From: Rhyzopertha dominica
Lineage: Eukaryota; Arthropoda; Insecta; Coleoptera; Bostrichidae
DNA: 64,000 bases
NCBI GenBank assembly: GCA_025024175.1
Contig: QCXZ01000001.1
Span: 9,238,001 to 9,302,000, forward strand
Reading direction: 5' to 3'
Part shown: positions 43,790 through 54,520 of the stretch, piece after piece
Numbering within the stretch: the first letter of the stretch is position 1
Layout: the number at the start of each line of letters is the position of its first letter
Notes under the pieces: generated by a model
The model's input: the letters and a program-made list of their open reading frames with translations, nothing else
What the model was told of the DNA's origin: nothing
Database searches by the model: none
Program-made: the position numbers and the translations under genes

Positions 43790-45900
43790 TAGTTTGAGAG
43801 CCTACGCCATTGTTTTTTTTTTAATTTCCGGTACATAAACTAAGTAAGTCTTTTGAACATATAGTCCCTAACCCCCACTAATTCGTTTAGCTCGATTTTT
43901 TCTATTTCCCGAATAATTTTTATTAGATTGTTCTGTTTAGTTACTCAAAATAGCCTTTTGGACGTTGTTTGTTTTTTCAGGAATATTCACATCATTTATA
44001 TTTACAGCTAGCTCGAAAAGGTAATGCGGAGTATTTGAAAATCGAATAAAAATCTGCTTAAGTATAGATGTAGATCCTTTACGGGTCCTTTTCCAATACA
44101 TTTCAGCAAAGCATGTTTCACACTCTTTACAGCTTTTCTGACGCCCCATTAGACGCTGGATGAAAACCGGAAGAACTTTTAAATTTAACACAATTTTTTG
44201 TTAAAGAATTCTGAATTTCTGACGACAAAAACTGTGGTCCGTTATCCGAGACGACGACCTCTGGAATTCCCAAAAAAGGCTCCTCAATATTTTAATTGTA
44301 TCTGCAGCCGCGGTACTATTCATGAGAAAAACTTCTACCCACTTGCTGTAAGCGTCTACAACTATAAAAACGTGTTCACAAAAAATGGGCCCTAAAAATC
44401 ACATTGAATCCGTTCTCACGCTTTACTTGGAATTTCCCACGGAATTAACTTTGCTTTAATCGGAGAACTTTTCATAATAGGGCAATTTTCACAAGATTTA
44501 CAGATATTCCCTATTCGTTTCTCCATGCCGGGCCAAGAAACGTGAGATCGAAATAAACTCTTTGTTTTTACAATGTGAACCATATGTAATTGTAAAACAG
44601 TAGCCCTTAATGTGCTAGAAATAAGAACTATGCATCCAAAAAGTATACAATTATTTTTGCACGTCAAATCATTCTGATGAATTTTATATGTGTTTTTGTA
44701 ATTTTTTTGAAACATTAGAAGGCCAACCTCTTAATATGAAACTCAAAACTTGAACTTAATTTCAGGTCGTTTGCTGCCTCATCAGCTACCATTTTACTGT
44801 TTAGCGGTAAATCCTCACTTTCAGCAACATAAATTAAATAAGTATATTCGGATTTTGGTTCCATTGATGGGCAGTGGCAAACGCAACACACCATCTGCCC
44901 TATTGTTTTTGGAAGGAATACAAGTAATATCATAATTATAGTTGGACAATATCCATGCCTATTTTTGCAATCTGTTTGCAGATAAAGTCGGTATGGCCTT
45001 TTTGTGTCCAAATATTTTAACTAATGAACGGTTATCAGAAGCCAATGTATACTCAATGAATATGCATATTATGAATATTATGGCCAACGTTCTTTTTCTA
45101 ACTGCGAATAATTTTTTGTGCTTCTGATAAGGTCCTCGCAGCAAACCCACTAGGCCGTACACTAGCATTAGGGTAAGCATGGATATAATCGCGCCTACCC
45201 CCATCACTTGAATCTAGTGTTAGCCTTATAGGCAAATCAATGATAATGCGCAAGAACTGGTGCTGAAGACTAATTTTTTTTTATTTTGATAAATGCATTA
45301 TCGCATTCTGTGGACCACACATATTTTGTTTCACTTCTTAAGAAGTTATACAATAGTTTGAGCAAGCACGAACTATTTGGGAAAATTTTCTGATAATAAT
45401 TCACTGGACCTAAGAATGACTGAAGTTCTTTTACTGTTTGTTGCACTGGATGGCCCTGATTTTATGTATGAAGCCCTTCAGCAACTATTCTAGAGACCAA
45501 ATAGTGAACTCTTTTTAAAAAAACTTCACATTTACTTATTTAAACGTACTGTTAAACCACAATCTTTCAAATACAGTAATACATTATGAACGCGTTGTAA
45601 ATGAATTTCGCGATTTTCTCCTGTGATCGGAATATCGTCAAGGAAATTCACTACATTACAAGTCCTTGTAANAAATTTTCTATTATTCTTTAAAATTTTT
45701 GTGGTGCACTTGCAATTCCAAAAAGCAATCTGGTATACAAAAATAACCCGCGATGTGTGGAGATAGTTCTGTATTTCCACGACTCCCTATCTAGACTTAC
45801 CTGATGTTGATAAGCCTGCGACAGATCAATTTTCGTGAACTCATAACTAGGAAATATATCGAGTTAAAAGAACATGGTGTGCACACCAACTGAAAACGCG
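43790..45900 (-). mobile_element. Ty3/Gypsy retrotransposon pol relic (RT, RNase H, integrase)
   Basis: Minus-strand blocks occur in Ty3/Gypsy order. RT: LSQAYQHQVSLDRES (about 45825-45780), THRGLF followed by LLFGIASAP (45755-45705) and FLDDIPITGENREIHLQRV (about 45645-45590), with the LDD box intact. RNase H: APVLAHY (about 45265), LTLDSSDGG (near 45220), GFAARTLSEAQK (about 45150-45115) and SDNRSLVKIFG (45045-45015). Integrase: an HHCC-type zinc finger with LHMVHIV, FRSHVSWPGM and CKSCENC (44595-44480). The catalytic core follows, where a frame-shifted VVSDNGPQF (44255-44230) carries the second aspartate and HPASNGA (near 44160) is nearby. A C-terminal tail reaches about 43790. Frameshifts and stops are frequent, an N lies in the RT, and no LTRs, gag or env were recognised. 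Confidence 0.8.
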
Positions 45901-47480
45901 GAAACCAGTTGCCTGTCCATCTGAGAAAATCTATAAAATCAAGGCCAACACTGCAGTCATAACACCCAAACTATTCTACATTAAGCAAGAAAAATGTATA
46001 CGCAGTATAGATATACTTGCAAATCTTAAATACAATACAAAATTAGTTGAGGATGCCTGTGGCTTGGTATATCGTACATTTGATAAATGGAGTCTCAAAG
46101 AAGATAAATCAATCAAGCCATATTTTTAGTATTTTTACTTGTTCATTCATATAGAATAAATCGACCCCCACACTTAGTAACAACGAAATGCTTATTACTA
46201 AACAAAATTGTTTCAAATATAAAAAATGTATTTTTAATAGCACCTTTAAAAGTAGTAGGTGTTAATTTATCTTCAGAACCAGTAATTACTCTGTGGTAAC
46301 CTGACTCGAATTAGCAATCTTACAACCAAATCACCTTGAAATTATTAAATAGTTAATTTTGAAAATATCAGTACAATCCAGAGTGCTCTGTGCAACATTA
46401 ATTTATTGACAGGGTCATTTTTAGAACATTTTTGTGTGATGTGATCCACTGCTTTTGGAAAATGGATAAAATATAATTGTGTGTGGTTTATTGTTAGCTA
46501 TAAATATATATTTTTGCAACACATTGCAGAAATATCTCGAGTAATACTGACCATTTGGAACCCGCATTTACAGTTTTCGAATCATTATCGTAAAGGTGCT
46601 AAACATTTCGTGCAAGACATTCACTTAGGTGGAATCGATGCCTACTGCTGTATTTTGCTCACAAGCAGTCGATGCTTAAATAACTAACGTAATTACAAGC
46701 TACCGATAATCGCGAAGTTGCTAACCTAGCTCAAGTACTCTTGCCATTCCATTAACACGTACAACACAAGTCTGCAACTGTCTATATTTGATACTTCATT
46801 TCAGTAACGTCAACGCGAGACGCATACACTTTTCTTTTTCCAGAATTAATTGTTTGATTTAACAACAAACCCGCGAAAAGACAAACGCTAATGAACTGGC
46901 GCTAACCTTGACCCAATTAGCACCTGCACATTGCACGGCTAGGGCTTGTTAATTTATCACTGTGGCGACGTGTAGCAATTTTCCAGAAACGGTGTGATTG
47001 CCACTGTTTTTGGTTGACCTTGACAGTTTTAGTACAAGTGCTAATGTGCGTGTTGTTCGTTTGTGCAGTGAATTTAATAGTTCGGGGTGCTTTTGTGATT
47101 GTGGGTGACTATGAAAATGGAAGAACTTCGAGAGTTGGAGAGGAGAAAGCACTATTGAAAATGTATGCATTTATTAGTAGCTAGGTAGTACAAATTTATT
47201 TAACGGTTTTACTTTAAATCGCTTCGGTATGACTACTGCTGAAGCAGTAATTTTATCATAGCGTTTGCTCGTGTTATTTGCTTAGTACCGATAATATTTA
47301 TAATTAAAAAACCTTGTGGCGTTTTGGATTTATTGCATTTTTTTCGTGGTATATTCCAAAACAACTCTACAATTAGTGTTGGCGTCATTCCTCGCCAGAT
47401 CACCTGGTTTTCAACGGAAGTGAAATTAAGTCAACAGAACACCATTTTATGTACTATTTGGATTTCGCTATTGCGTGAAT
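45901..47480. other. Non-coding stretch with a G+C-richer part (46700-47110)
   Basis: At 45900-46128 the plus strand is open for about 70 codons without an ATG at its head (KIKANTAVITPKLFYIKQEK, RTFDKWSLKEDKSIKPYF, stop). It looks like a protein fragment but was not assigned. From 46700 to 47110 the composition is more balanced, without a supported frame. Just before the PLE relic, TGGCG-AGGAATGA-CGCCA (minus, 47397-47380) is a hairpin in the place where PLE hammerhead motifs sit. Confidence 0.3.
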
Positions 47481-47484
47481 CCCT

Positions 47485-48478
47485 TATCTAATTAGTTCAA
47501 ATAATACATTCGTATCGAACCTAAATTTGAATTAACTAATGTATCTTNAGTACTTTGAATAAAGATGCTTTTAAACACGTTCGGATGCGTGTTGTTAGAA
47601 AGTTGTTTAGTTTTAAAAGTTATGGGGTGACCTGTGTCTTTAATGTTAATCGACACCTGATTTATAAAAATCTCCAAATCTGAAATGAGCTTTTTAAATA
47701 AAATTCCAATAGAACGCCTGATCTGCCAAATATCTTTTTTTTAAGATTACGACTACTACACTGTATTTCATAAATGCCTGCCTTGTTCCTTTATCTGCTT
47801 TATACTTCGGGTTTTCTAAAGGATCATTGAGAACATTAAACGAAAAGGTTTTATGAAAGCTTTGTATAATCTTTTGTTAAACCCAAAGCCAGAAAGAATT
47901 TTTATAAATTTATGTTCTACAATAGTTGGTAAAAATAACGTCGTGACGTTTATAATCTGTTTTTTTTGTGGTGTACTTCCCTAATTAAGTTTTCTACTGT
48001 TTTACTGGAGTACCCATTATGTACTGCAACATTCTTTGTGTATTTGAGTTTTCCCTTAAAGTCAAATTTTGGTAAAGGAAACCTCAGTAATCTCTTAACT
48101 AATAAGTTAAAAGCCAAAAATCTATGTTGATAAAAATGTTGCGTTATTGCTTATAAACCTGTTTGTTTTTGTATTTTTTCTGTACACAACGTTGTTACTC
48201 TTTCTTTTCCACCCTGAAATTAACGCATATGAAACAGGAATTTAAGTTTATTTTTTAAGTTATCAGGATTACATTTCATTGGTGTCAAAAATGATAAAAA
48301 TGTCATCGACGTAACTCAAAAGTACGCGAGGGAAATACTGCTTTGTGTTTTTGAAATCTGTTCCGAATCGGCCAATAAACAAATTTGCCATAAAAGGGGA
48401 AGACGGTTTTCTGTAGCAGTCCTTGAAGTTGTTGGAAAACTTATTATTAATTTTCAAACAGTTTTAGGAGCTTACCGA
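47485..48478 (-). mobile_element. Penelope-like retroelement 2, 3' half
   Basis: The minus strand holds the 3' half of a PLE. The RT frame 48457-48269 reads NNKFSNNFKDCYRKPSSPFM, ANLFIGRFGT and LLSYVDDIFIIFDT, with the catalytic YVDD intact. Broken frames follow down to GIYEIQCSS (about 47775-47750), the start of a GIY-YIG endonuclease. RRSIGILFKKLISDLEIF comes next, with IKDTGHPITFKT and VNSNLGSIR (47640-47500) as its C-terminal part. Just upstream of the RT frame LLKLFEN (about 48470-48450) still fits the PLE RT, and there the homology ends abruptly. The preceding RT part lies next door in the opposite orientation (48480-48860). Nonsense changes and an N (47548) show decay. Confidence 0.7.
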
Positions 48479-48860
48479 CACCTCCAGTAGAGTATTCGGC
48501 AAGGGTGTATTGACAAAACTAAAAACATTAAACTTAAGGAGAGTAAGTTGCTAGTCTTCTTTGATATAACATCATTATTCCCTAGTGGGCCTGTAGATAT
48601 AGGCGTTGGAATGCTAGAGGATCTACTGGCTATTAACAAGATTGATGAAATCAAAGTTTAAGAACATATTTCGATTGACCTTTTTATACATACTCACAGA
48701 AGAAAACAACTCTATTGAAGAAGCCCTAAAAAAATTGGTAATAAATAAGTGTAACGGAGAAGAGAACAAAGAAAAATTTGCTTGCGTACATAGAATTAAT
48801 GGTAAAACGTGACTGTAATAAGAATTTGTTTTGTTTAGTAAATTGTTTCTGCAACGCAAA
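48479..48860 (+). mobile_element. Inverted 5' part of Penelope-like retroelement 2
   Basis: The plus strand reads NIKLKESKLLVFFDITSLFP and then SGPVDIGVGMLEDLLAINKI (about 48520-48645). This is RT motif A of a PLE (consensus LVSFDVTSLFPSVPVD...) with its catalytic aspartate. In an intact element this segment directly precedes the block found on the minus strand at 48478. The two halves thus meet head to head near 48478. Beyond about 48660 the frame decays (EALKKLVINKCNGEENKEKF in another frame). This is the expected product of 5' inversion during target-primed reverse transcription (twin priming), or of a later inversion. Confidence 0.65.
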
Positions 48861-50620
48861 ATTTTAAATATTCAAACATGCGAAAAAGAAAATTCCAAAC
48901 TACGATGGTTATATGGCAACTTCCATCGACACATTCATACCCAATATTCTTATCAAATTTGTTTGAGGCAATCTTAACAAGAATAAAATATTAATCCGAT
49001 CCTATGTTTGCAAAATTTACATAAAATTTTTACAGGTAATTATAATGGTCTAATGATTAAGATAAAATTACAAACGACCACGAATGTTTGCAATGTCCAC
49101 CTTATATAGTATTTTATTAAAGTACCTCTTATAAAACTGGCAACATTTCTTCTCTTTTTTTCTTGCATTTAATACTTATATTCGTTAAAATTGATTATTC
49201 TTAGAAAAGCTAAAAAATGATCCATCAAATCTGTTAACGTTAACGTTTTATGTACTATATTTAATCTTATATGTGTTTAAGGGCCACATGTTTCCTGACT
49301 GTAATATTCCACCATCTCTGTGATTTTTCTGGTTATTTGTACAAAATGCAGCATAGCCTACAATTAATTTAAGCTAATGTCGACATAATTTGATAACATA
49401 TGGTTAACAGAGTTTTCTTCCGTGTTTGATTACCCATCAGCCCTTCTTTCAATTATCTATCTATCTCAAAGTGGAAAATGAATCATTTCTTCAGATTCGA
49501 AAACATTGAAGTTTATATGCGTTTTATTAATTTCAAATAGTCGCAGTCCATTAATAGTACCTTAAAATTTCCAAACAAATATTAAAAAATGGAAAGAAGT
49601 TAAATTTTCAAAATCAAAATTAATCGCAATAACGACCTGAAAAAAATTAATAACACAGTCAAATTAGCGATCAGGCGGAAAACTTGAAACGGGCCAATTG
49701 AAATTACCTTTAAAACTGAAGAAAAATTAGGTACTCATAAGATTCTAATGATCTGAAGTTATGACTATTGTTGCAGGTAATAAAATAATAATAAAAAAGG
49801 TCTCTGTTGAATTTCTTTACATGCAGAACCACACAAATTCTAAAGAAACTGAAATTTTTCTTTACTACGGACAGCAGAACACACTGCCAGCGATAGAAAA
49901 AGTTACATAATATATAATACATATATCATTAATGGTAGTAAGTAGTACCTAAGTATATTTAAACTGCACTGATGAGCTGTAATGACAGCGAAATAGTACT
50001 ATCTGCAGTTGGTTGAGGTGTAGACAGCAGAGCATAGACATGCATTTTATATTTAAAGTACTTTTTTTCTACAATTTGGAGAAGTACACCCAGTTCTTTT
50101 TCAACGAGGTTTAAGCAAATAGATATTTTAGAGAACCCATGAAAAGTTGAATCGAAGATCGATTACTTTGCGTCTGTTGCTGTGGGTTTTCTAAAAACTT
50201 CGGAGAAAAGCTATGGAGTTAGATAGAAAATTGAATCTAATGATCAATTTCTGTATTATAGCTGACATTTATAGATATAGTAAGAAAAAACTAGTTAGGT
50301 CACTCTAAAAAGGCACAAATCATCTACATGACAGTACTAAAATTTAACATAAAGTCGAAAACAAGTCTTTTTATGATTTTTCTTTTTGTAAGTTATTTAA
50401 AAATCAACTTATAAAATGTTTGTTATTGAGACAAAAATAATTTTGATCTAATACAAACTCCGCTAGCGACACCAAATTATTTTAATATAATAAAGATAAC
50501 ATATCTAAACAAATGTACTATACTTGTTTGGTGATGTTTAATAACTGTAATATGGATTGGCAACATAAAAAATACTGTCTCTCACTAGTTAATGCACAAA
50601 CAAAATTAGTTGAGTTATAG
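48861..50620. other. Non-coding A+T-rich stretch
   Basis: Nothing recognised in about 1.75 kb; the frame at 49710-49922 (minus) is Phe/Tyr/Leu-rich and looks like chance. Confidence 0.4.
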
Positions 50621-50621
50621 C

Positions 50622-50625
50622 ATAT
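50622..50625 (+). repeat. 4-bp target-site duplication (ATAT), left
   Basis: Matches 51070-51073 and directly abuts the solo LTR; four to five bases is usual for Ty3/Gypsy integration. Confidence 0.6.
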
Positions 50626-51069
50626 TGTCACACCTTGGGGTTTAGGGTCCGCGCTGCCTGCGTTGCCGAAGATTAGAACCTGTAACAGAACTTGGGACAA
50701 GGGCAGGGGCAGGAGTGATACGACTTAGGTAGTTTTAACATAATAATTTATTAACAACATAAAAATAAGTCTGTAAACAAACATTGTTGGAACTTCCATT
50801 GTTGCTTGAGGGTCAGCTCCTGCCTGGGGGTCTTCGAGTCTAAGTATTAGACTGATTTATGATTGATTGTTTTCACTATTTATACTAGAATAAGCGCATA
50901 CGTCACATAGATCGTACGACGCGTAAACTGCTGAACTGGCGCATAATCCGGCGTTCACGGGAAGTGCATTGAACATAAAAATGCTGATACTAACGTTAAC
51001 AATGAAGTGCATTTAGAATTGTAATTGAATTGAATAGAAATAAATTTGGAAAATGTTCCATGTTTGACA
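50626..51069 (-). mobile_element. Solo LTR (444 bp), minus orientation
   Basis: The plus-strand ends are TGTCACACC and TTTGACA, giving a five-base terminal inverted repeat TGTCA...TGACA, with ATAT on both sides. Read on the minus strand the LTR has a promoter-like GTATAAATAG (about 50884-50875), an AATAAA polyadenylation signal (about 50752-50747) about 120 bases downstream, and ends ...GGTGTGACA. No primer-binding site or pol lies next to it, so it is best explained as a solo LTR left by recombination between two LTRs. Its relation to the Gypsy relic at 43.8-45.9 kb is unknown because that copy shows no LTRs. Confidence 0.7.
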
Positions 51070-51073
51070 ATAT
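51070..51073 (+). repeat. 4-bp target-site duplication (ATAT), right
   Basis: Matches 50622-50625. Confidence 0.6.
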
Positions 51074-52900
51074 TAACTGTAACCATTATACAACTAAATA
51101 CATAAGACTAAGGGTAACTTGGAGGGTTCAACTATAGATATGTTTTTTTGTAATTTTGTGGTAAGTATTCCTGTTTCAATAGTTCACGAGAAACAAACTC
51201 AGTATACTTTTAGGTATGTATGTAATTCCTGGCGTAAGCTGGACATAATAGGGAGTGGGATTTCGAAAATTAGGAATTCATTTAGTTTATTTTATAATTC
51301 TATTTAGTACTAGTGAGAATTATTAACTCATCACAAATATCTGTTACATTTGATAGCCTAAAGCATCACGAAAAAGCTTTCTTCTCCTCATAATACGGAT
51401 TAAATAAGTTAACAAACTTTTAGAGCTCTATTTTGGCGAAAAAGCCACTAATTTCCCTTTACATGAAAATTCCATTTCAAAGTTCCTTAAAATTTTCATC
51501 CCCAAACAAAACCATCAACCGCTCTCTTAACAAGTGTCACTTCCATCCATCCTAGCAATCACTTTCCAGCATTTTCCCTAATTACCTCAAGTTATCCTGT
51601 TTATCCCGACTCCAATGAAGGATTACGGGGCCTCAATCTCTGGGGTAGATAATGTCCTCAATCTTGGGCGTTCGCGGACCCCCCTCGGAGCTGGGGCAAC
51701 TGTTGGTGCGATTTGTCGTGTTCGGCAATTTGCTCTCTTTGCATTCCCGCGAAGGGGAATACAAAATGAACCTCGAGATTATAACAAATGGAGCAGATTG
51801 CCGAACGCGGGCGGTTTGCTTTATCAATCTGAATATCTATTTAGGAATAAATACGGGGTATTGGGTTTCGGTTCTTCTGAAAAGGGCAATCTGACTGTGT
51901 TTTGACGGTCTGACGTTTTGTGGGGAATGGTAATTGGAAAACAAATTGGGGTGTGGTGTTTTCCAACCCGAGAAAGTTTCTTCGTTTTACAGAGATAGAA
52001 AAAGGTGAATTTGGGTACATTTCTTAACTGCCTGTGAAATTTGATACAGGTTTTAGGTTATCTAATAAGTATACTTCAGCCCTCAGGCAGATTTCTGGCG
52101 ATGTCNGATTTTAAATGTTATACAGGTTTTTTCGCGAATACTCCGACGAAATTTAAAATGATATCAAAAATACATTTGTAGAGATAACGCGAAAAAGTCT
52201 TTTTAACACGTATTAACATGCATCACGTATCGTATTTTCTAAATGTTCCACACTAATTACTGATCGATAAACGTATTCTTTTACCATTACTCATAGAAAA
52301 AATCTAGAGGACTAAGGTTCTATTCCTATCAGTCGGTTAGGTAAAACCAAATCAAAATTATTTCACACTATTCTATAGGCTAATGCGCTGGTGCCCCATC
52401 TTGTGAAACCATAGACCTTGTGCCTTTCGTAAAATTACAAAATAAATTGAAATAGCTGTTCCCGTTTAAACCACTCAAAAAAAAACTAAGGCCCAGGATT
52501 TTCTAGCGCATATTAATGCATATTAAGCTTGTTAACCCCACCATTATTGGAACATGCTGCTTCATTTGAGAAACGAATGTTACCATAAAACCTGGCATTG
52601 AAGTTTTGGTTTTCTCGAAAAACGTTGCAAAAGCTTAGTCTTTTAAGATAATCTCTTTATTTTAAAGCTTGAACTATTTTCGTGTGATATAGATGGAAAT
52701 TATTTACTTTAGTTATTTGGTGTACTGAAGAGAAACAAATACCGGTAGCTATTGAGAGTACTTTTCGTCTTATTATATGAGGAATTTCAACGATCGTTTT
52801 AAAAATTCTAATCTCATTATTCCCGGTCTGTTGCTGTTCTTTCTCTAAACTACAAACAAGTAAAAAACGTACGAATGACAACAACTAATAAATGATAAAC
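51074..52900. other. Non-coding stretch with a G+C-richer island (51430-51960)
   Basis: The island has CCCCCCTCGGAGCTGGGGCA (near 51678) and overlapping open frames in three registers (51615-51905, 51652-51894, 51633-51827 minus). None has a domain, and overlap in several frames points to low stop density from composition. Outside the island, nothing was recognised. An N lies near 52106. Confidence 0.35.
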
Positions 52901-52904
52901 TAAT

Positions 52905-52965
52905 AACCCAACATGCGGATGTATACATTTCACATTTGCATGAGGCATCATCAGCGTTATGAATG
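52905..52965 (-). ncRNA. Hammerhead-ribozyme-like motif d at the 3' end of PLE 3
   Basis: On the minus strand CTGATGA (52954-52948) is followed by TGCCTCATGCAAATGT and then GAAATGTATACATC. GAA-ATG-TATA-CAT-C gives a clean three-base-pair stem III with TATA loop, the conserved A-U closing pair and C at the cleavage site. ATAAC before the core (52961-52957) can pair with GTTAT after it (about 52910-52906), completing stem I. Stem II is the weak point: CAT-GCAA-ATG pairs, but three bases expected opposite CCT are missing. It lies about 90 bases past the coding end of a PLE, where hammerheads are known in this retroelement class. Confidence 0.5.
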
Positions 52966-53039
52966 CGTCTAAATAGCTATAAAAGATAGCAAACGTATGG
53001 CAAAAACATCATCAGGATTTATGCATTTTAATCAGGTTT

Positions 53040-54520
53040 AATAATTTGAGCCTTTCTACTAGCATTAAATCATTATTAATTAGTTTACTTTTATTATTCT
53101 TTTGGTACACAGCTTCCAAAACATCTAAGCTGAAGCTTCTAGATTCTTTTAAGAGCTCCACGTCCTCAATATCACTCTCAATACTTTGTTTAGCTAGAGC
53201 AGACTTGTCAATCTTATTTTTTTTGTATCAGCTGTATGTTCTTTGAAACCAATACCTTTAGTCTGTCCTACGTAACATGTATCAAATTTTTTTACAACTT
53301 ATTTTATGGATTCCTGGCTTTTTCAAACCAACTCTTTTAGGTTTTCTTATCAATAAACTGTTTAAATGTTTATTACTAGAAAAACCAGGAATCAATTCAA
53401 ACTTTTGGAACAAACTGTATTAAATCCATTCATTCTACCGCATAATAAATATGTATAATTTAGCTATGTTTTTAAGTTCTCCGTATACAAAGGTATATTA
53501 TATAGACAATGAAACATGCTATTTAATGCTGCTTGTTTGTATTTAAAACAATTATTGGAAAACTCGTGGCAATAATTATTAGTAGTATGGCTTTCTGTAT
53601 ATCAAATGCTATAATGCTTTCTTTAAGAATAATAAGTAAGTCTAAAAATTAAAGAATGTTTTCAATAGATTTTTCACATACTTAACTTAATTTAACCCTG
53701 GAGTACCATTTATAACAACATCTAAATTGTTATCAGCAAATACATAACCAACATACCTCAATCAAATTTTGGCAATTCAATAGCTATAATTTTTGCCAAG
53801 TACTAAAAACCCTCTTGCAATATTTGTTATCAAAGAAAAGACATTGTGATTGATATAGTTTGTTAACTTTACATATTCAACTATATCTTCACTAGGCACA
53901 TCATTGCCAAAGGTCAGACTAACTTATGAGTAGGATCTAGCTTAACATATTTTATTACATTATCAAAACGACGAAGCCTTCGATTGGCAGGTCGTTGTCT
54001 CATTGCAACGATCTGAAATGTTTTGAAGGTTACTGTGAATTTTTGTAAGCGGGGCATACACATTATAAATTACTAGTCGGTAACTCTTATCTTCCTTATG
54101 GATTTGACGTATAGTAAAACAGTACAGGATCGGTAAAACATTGTTTGTGCTCTTGGATCGGTAGACAAATTAGTCGTGATTTTAGTGATTACTTAATGTT
54201 TTAATTCCGAAAGAAATCCCATGCTCTTTCCCTTGACTTTCTTAATGGTGGCCAGTTTGTCCTTTAAGTTAACTCAAATAATTTTTTTAAATTCAGGGTA
54301 AAATCTACATAGGTCTCTATATAACGAAACAGTGTTATTTAATTTAGTTATGTGATGTGTTAAAATCAATTTATTTTTCTTAGCTGATTTTCTTTCAGTC
54401 TCCACCTAAATATTTTCTTCGGAACAGGTGTAATATATTTACACATTCTATCAAAAATTTCCAAAAACTTTTTAGCCTCCTCGATGGTGCCTGATGGAGG
54501 GCTGATATATATATTTCGGT
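53040..54520 (-). mobile_element. Penelope-like retroelement 3, heavily decayed
   Basis: The minus strand carries a PLE in many short frames. Near 54480-54370 AKKFLEIFDRMCKYIT and VPKKIFRWRLKENQ may be its N-terminal part. Around 53600-53550 a broken IYRKP(YY) block with following leucine-rich segment matches the LxFLDxxIYRKPTxTD end of the RT domain. KFELIPGFSSNKHLNSLLIR and KPKRVGLKKPGIHKISC (53400-53300) lead into the GIY-YIG endonuclease, where CYVGQTKG (about 53283-53260, next frame) and FKEHTADTKK keep the YVG and glutamate-containing helix. The tail KSALAKQSIESDIEDVELLK (53204-53145) resembles the HxxxxxHxIDxxxxKIL end. The RT catalytic box was not found. A hammerhead-like motif follows at 52905-52965. 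Confidence 0.65.

Noticed and set aside
43790..51069. Solo LTR as the LTR of the nearby Gypsy relic
   Set aside because: No second copy of this LTR flanks the Gypsy pol relic, so a link cannot be supported.
51615..51905. Overlapping open frames on both strands in a G+C-rich block
   Set aside because: Open in several registers at once, as expected of low stop density in G+C-rich DNA; no domain seen.
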